Source of the DNA: Calditrichia bacterium
Lineage (GTDB): Bacteria > Calditrichota > Calditrichia > Calditrichales > Calditrichaceae
DNA length: 7,334 bases
Direction: 5' to 3'
Assembly (NCBI GenBank): GCA_027039465.1
Contig: JALWEA010000547.1
Location: 1 to 7,334, forward strand
Shown here: positions 4,779 to 7,334 of the stretch, in pieces
Position numbering within the stretch: position 1 is the stretch's first letter
How the letters are laid out: every line of letters starts with the position of its first letter
Position numbers and translations under genes: made by a program
Notes under the pieces: model-generated
The model's database searches: none
The model's input: the letters and a program-made list of their open reading frames with translations, nothing else
What the model was told of the DNA's origin: nothing

Positions 4779-4807
4779 TTGCATCATCTTGTATATTTAT
4801 TTAAACT
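4779..4807 (+). promoter_or_regulatory. Candidate carAB promoter
   Basis: TTGCAT (4779-4784), a 17-nt spacer and TAAACT (4802-4807). Each hexamer matches the sigma-70 consensus at four of six positions. Transcription would start near 4814, leaving a leader of roughly 35 nt. I see no attenuator, PyrR-type hairpin or arginine box in so short a leader. Confidence 0.5.
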
Positions 4808-4848
4808 ACATTCCCGAAATATGAACAAAATACGGTTAAATAAATCCA

Positions 4849-5925
4849 ATGCTCGAAGCTCAGAAACCCGCAAAACTTATTTTGGAAGACGGAAGCGTTT
4901 ATTACGGCACCTCGTTCGGGTATCCGCAATCCGTAGCCGGAGAAATCGTTTTTAATACGGGAATGACCGGTTACCCGGAATCGTTAAGCGATCCGTCATA
5001 CTACGGCCAGATTTTGGTGCTGACCTTTCCTCTAATCGGAAATTACGGCATGCCGCCATCTGATTCTCCAGGTGATTTGTTTAAATGGTACGAAGCGCCG
5101 CGGGGAATGATCAGCGCTTTGGTGGTTGATGATTATTCCCATGATTACTCCCATTGGCAGGCGCAAATCAGTTTGGCGCAATGGCTGTACAATCAAAAGA
5201 TTCCTGCCATTTCGGGCGTTGACACGCGATCGCTTACCAAACGTATTAGGGAAAAAGGAGTGATGTTGGCCAAACTAATAATCGGCGATGAAGCGGATAT
5301 TGATTTTTTTGATCCCAATCGTGAGAATTTGGTTGCCAAAGTCAGTATTGAAAAGCCCGTATTGATGGGCACGGGTAAAAAACGGGTGGTTGTGGTGGAT
5401 TGCGGTTGCAAGCACAGTATTTTTGACGAATTGCAACAGCGCGATGTGGAGATTTTGCGTGTGCCGTGGAATTACCCGGTGGAAGAGGAAAAAGCAGACG
5501 GCGTGTTAATTTCAAGTGGCCCGGGCGACCCGGCGGTATGCACGGAAACCATTGAACATACGCAAAAATTGCTGAGCAAAGGCACGCCGACGTTCGGCAT
5601 TTGTTTGGGACACCAAATCATGGCCCTAGCCATCGGCGCCAAAACGTATAAGATGAAATACGGGCACCGCAGTCAAAACCAGCCGGTGGTCGATCGCCAA
5701 ACGGGCAAGGCATACATCACTTCACAGAATCACGGTTATGCCGTGGACGAAACGACCATTGACAAAGATTGGAAGCCATTCTTTACCAATATCAACGATC
5801 AAACCAGCGAAGGGTTGATTCACACTTCCGGTCGGTTTTTAAGCACACAATTTCATCCGGAAGCTTCGCCAGGCCCAACAGATACGCGATTTTTGTTTGA
5901 CCGGTTTGTGGAATTAATTAAATAA
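4849..5925 (+). CDS. carA: Carbamoyl-phosphate synthase small (glutaminase) subunit
   Basis: Hydrolyses glutamine and passes ammonia to CarB to make carbamoyl phosphate for pyrimidine and arginine synthesis. The 358-residue protein has the N-terminal CPSase domain (LILEDGSVYYG, GEIVFNTGMTGYPE, SGVDTRSLTK at about 122-131). The class I glutaminase domain has GPGDP (224-228), GICLGHQ with nucleophile Cys252, and FHPE with His336 and Glu338, so it is a complete, cysteine-type, glutamine-dependent enzyme. Diagnostic stretches such as LVLTFPLIGNYG (57-68), SHWQAQ and ALAIGAKTYKM (259-269) match the glutaminase half of animal CAD better than E. coli CarA, from memory. ATG 4849 is the only usable start, because an in-frame stop lies at 4837-4839. 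It has no visible Shine-Dalgarno sequence, unlike its neighbours. carB follows after 56 bp. The stretch 4474-4848 upstream holds element B and the promoter. Confidence 0.97.
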   Translation: MLEAQKPAKLILEDGSVYYGTSFGYPQSVAGEIVFNTGMTGYPESLSDPSYYGQILVLTFPLIGNYGMPPSDSPGDLFKWYEAPRGMISALVVDDYSHDYSHWQAQISLAQWLYNQKIPAISGVDTRSLTKRIREKGVMLAKLIIGDEADIDFFDPNRENLVAKVSIEKPVLMGTGKKRVVVVDCGCKHSIFDELQQRDVEILRVPWNYPVEEEKADGVLISSGPGDPAVCTETIEHTQKLLSKGTPTFGICLGHQIMALAIGAKTYKMKYGHRSQNQPVVDRQTGKAYITSQNHGYAVDETTIDKDWKPFFTNINDQTSEGLIHTSGRFLSTQFHPEASPGPTDTRFLFDRFVELIK

Positions 5926-5962
5926 TCGACTAACCATCGAAGGAAATAGCATTAAGCGGAAA

Positions 5963-5969
5963 AGGGGAG
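5963..5969 (+). promoter_or_regulatory. Ribosome binding site of carB
   Basis: AGGGGAG at 5963-5969 stands 12 nt before GTG 5982, a little far but the only purine tract. An in-frame stop at 5931-5933 and the lack of any other initiator before the conserved KKVLILG stretch leave GTG 5982 as the start. Confidence 0.6.
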
Positions 5970-5981
5970 CATAAAACTTTC

Positions 5982-7334
5982 GTGGAAGTTAAATCCTTAA
6001 AAAAAGTACTGATTTTAGGTTCGGCTGCCTTGAAAATCGGCGAAGCAGGAGAGTTCGACTATTCGGGTAGTCAGGCCATTAAAGCCCTCAGGGAAGAGGG
6101 CATTTTTACCGTTTTGGTTAATCCGAACATTGCCACCATCCAAACCTCCAAGCAATTGGCCGATCGGGTTTATTTTTTGCCTGTGACCGTGGATTTTGTG
6201 CGGAAGGTTATCGAGAAAGAACGTCCGCAGGGTATTTTGCTGAGTTTCGGAGGGCAAACCGCTTTAAATACCGGACTGGAATTGTACCACCAAGGCATTT
6301 TGCAAAAATATGATGTACAAGTGTTGGGCACGCCCCCGCAAACCATTATTGATACGGAAGACCGCGAGCAATTTATAAAGCGGCTTAATGAAATCGGGGT
6401 GCAAACCGCACGCAGCGATGTTGCCACAACCGTAGACGAAGCGTTGGAAGTTGCCGAGCGCATCGGTTATCCGGTGATGGTGCGGGTGGCTTATGCTCTT
6501 GGCGGCCTGGGCTCAGGCACTTGCTCCGATGCCCGAGAATTAAGCGAAAAAGCAACCAAAGCCCTGGCTTATGCCCCGCAGATTTTAATTGAAGAGTACT
6601 TGCACGGTTGGAAAGAAATCGAATACGAAGTAGTACGCGATCGTGACGACAACTGTATTACGGTGTGCAACATGGAAAACTTCGATCCCATGGGCATTCA
6701 CACCGGTGAAAGTATTGTTGTGGCTCCCAGTCAAACTTTGAACAATGAAGAATATCATCATCTGCGTTCCATTGCCATTAAAGTGGTACGCCATTTAAAA
6801 ATTGTCGGGGAATGCAATATTCAATATGCGTTGAATCCCGAAACTTCGGATTACCGTGTTATTGAAGTCAATGCGCGTCTTTCCCGCAGTTCGGCGTTGG
6901 CTTCCAAAGCAACCGGTTACCCGCTGGCCTTTGTGGCCGCTAAATTGGCTTTGGGCTATCGCCTTCCGGAATTAAAAAACAGTGTGACCAAAACGACCTC
7001 GGCTTTTTTCGAACCGGCCCTGGATTACGTGGTGGTCAAAATACCGCGCTGGGATTTAAAGAAGTTTCGTTTGGTGTCCCGCAAAATCGGTTCCGGCATG
7101 AAATCCGTGGGCGAAATTATGGCCATCGGGCGTCATTTTGAAGAAGCGTTGCAAAAAGGCTTACGCATGCTGGAGATCGGAGCGCTGGGATTGGTCGGCA
7201 ACGAAAACTTTAAATTCGATGATCTGACCGATGAGTTGCGTTCGCCGACGGAGGAACGGATTTTTGCCATCATGCAGGCTTTTGCGCAGGGCTTTACGGT
7301 TGAAGAAATTCATGACCTTTCGAACATTGATCGC
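5982..7334 (+). CDS. carB: Carbamoyl-phosphate synthase large subunit, 5' part (cut by window end)
   Basis: Synthetase subunit that makes carboxyphosphate, carbamate and carbamoyl phosphate with two ATP. Only 451 of about 1,070 residues are in the window; the frame is open to the last base. Present are the first pre-ATP-grasp domain (VLILGSAALKIGEAGEFDYS, 9-28), the carboxyphosphate ATP-grasp domain, and the first residues of the oligomerisation region after about 400. Expected ATP-site residues are present: Arg128 (TEDR), Arg168, Glu215 (EYEVV), Gln281, Glu295, Asn297 and Arg299 (IEVNAR). IEVNAR rather than IEMNPR, NPNIATIQTS (47-56) and YFLPVT (64-69) are CAD/Bacteroidota-type signatures. 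KIGEAGEF, with Glu21 where E. coli and human have Gln, is also as in Bacteroides from memory. Ala15 replaces a glycine of the usual GSG loop. It starts at GTG 5982, 56 bp after carA, presumably the same operon. Confidence 0.96.
   Translation, partial: MEVKSLKKVLILGSAALKIGEAGEFDYSGSQAIKALREEGIFTVLVNPNIATIQTSKQLADRVYFLPVTVDFVRKVIEKERPQGILLSFGGQTALNTGLELYHQGILQKYDVQVLGTPPQTIIDTEDREQFIKRLNEIGVQTARSDVATTVDEALEVAERIGYPVMVRVAYALGGLGSGTCSDARELSEKATKALAYAPQILIEEYLHGWKEIEYEVVRDRDDNCITVCNMENFDPMGIHTGESIVVAPSQTLNNEEYHHLRSIAIKVVRHLKIVGECNIQYALNPETSDYRVIEVNARLSRSSALASKATGYPLAFVAAKLALGYRLPELKNSVTKTTSAFFEPALDYVVVKIPRWDLKKFRLVSRKIGSGMKSVGEIMAIGRHFEEALQKGLRMLEIGALGLVGNENFKFDDLTDELRSPTEERIFAIMQAFAQGFTVEEIHDLSNIDR

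Noticed and set aside
4821..4955. 44-codon Arg-rich frame starting upstream of carA in another frame
   Set aside because: The many arginines come from reading carA codons out of frame. It has no ribosome binding site and no leader-peptide feature such as a terminator pair.

Overview
This is an ordinary chromosomal window. The proteins and the intergenic repeats look most like an FCB-group bacterium (Bacteroidota, Calditrichota and relatives). The main support is the carbamoyl-phosphate synthase: both subunits carry the residue signatures of the CAD/Bacteroidota branch rather than the E. coli branch. Intergenic DNA is rich in low-complexity 'word' repeats of a kind seen in such genomes. The phylum is an inference; there is no marker gene such as rRNA here. 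I see no phage, transposase, CRISPR array or tRNA.

Layout. Positions 1-341 are gene-free and hold hairpins, a mosaic dispersed repeat (element A) and a terminator. On the minus strand, a two-gene unit runs from 2275 down to 342: a family S51 serine peptidase-like protein, then a YbdG-type mechanosensitive channel, coupled by a one-base stop/start overlap. Positions 2276-2618 separate this unit from a divergent peroxiredoxin gene (bcp/prxQ, plus strand) and hold two strong palindromes that share an 18-nt core in opposite orientation. Next on the plus strand come two small membrane-protein genes (3428-3958, DUF2085; 3985-4473, unassigned), probably one operon. Positions 4474-4848 hold a second mosaic repeat (element B) flanked by an 18-bp perfect inverted repeat that begins inside the stop codon region of the preceding gene. 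Then carA and the 5' part of carB follow; carB is cut by the window end and is open to the last base.

How the genes work together. CarA and CarB form glutamine-dependent carbamoyl-phosphate synthase, which feeds pyrimidine and arginine synthesis. YbdG and Bcp are both stress-protection functions (osmotic and peroxide). The S51 protein is tied to ybdG only by its operon position. No functional link between the three transcription units is evident.

The observations most worth checking are: the conserved order of modules in the two mosaic repeats, both oriented the same way relative to the gene just upstream; the pair of inverted-core palindromes between divergent promoters; a second well-formed start site inside bcp that would give a cytosolic enzyme from a gene that also encodes a signal-like N-terminus; and a repeated TTGCAT -35 promoter pattern. 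I found no convincing new defence or mobile system.
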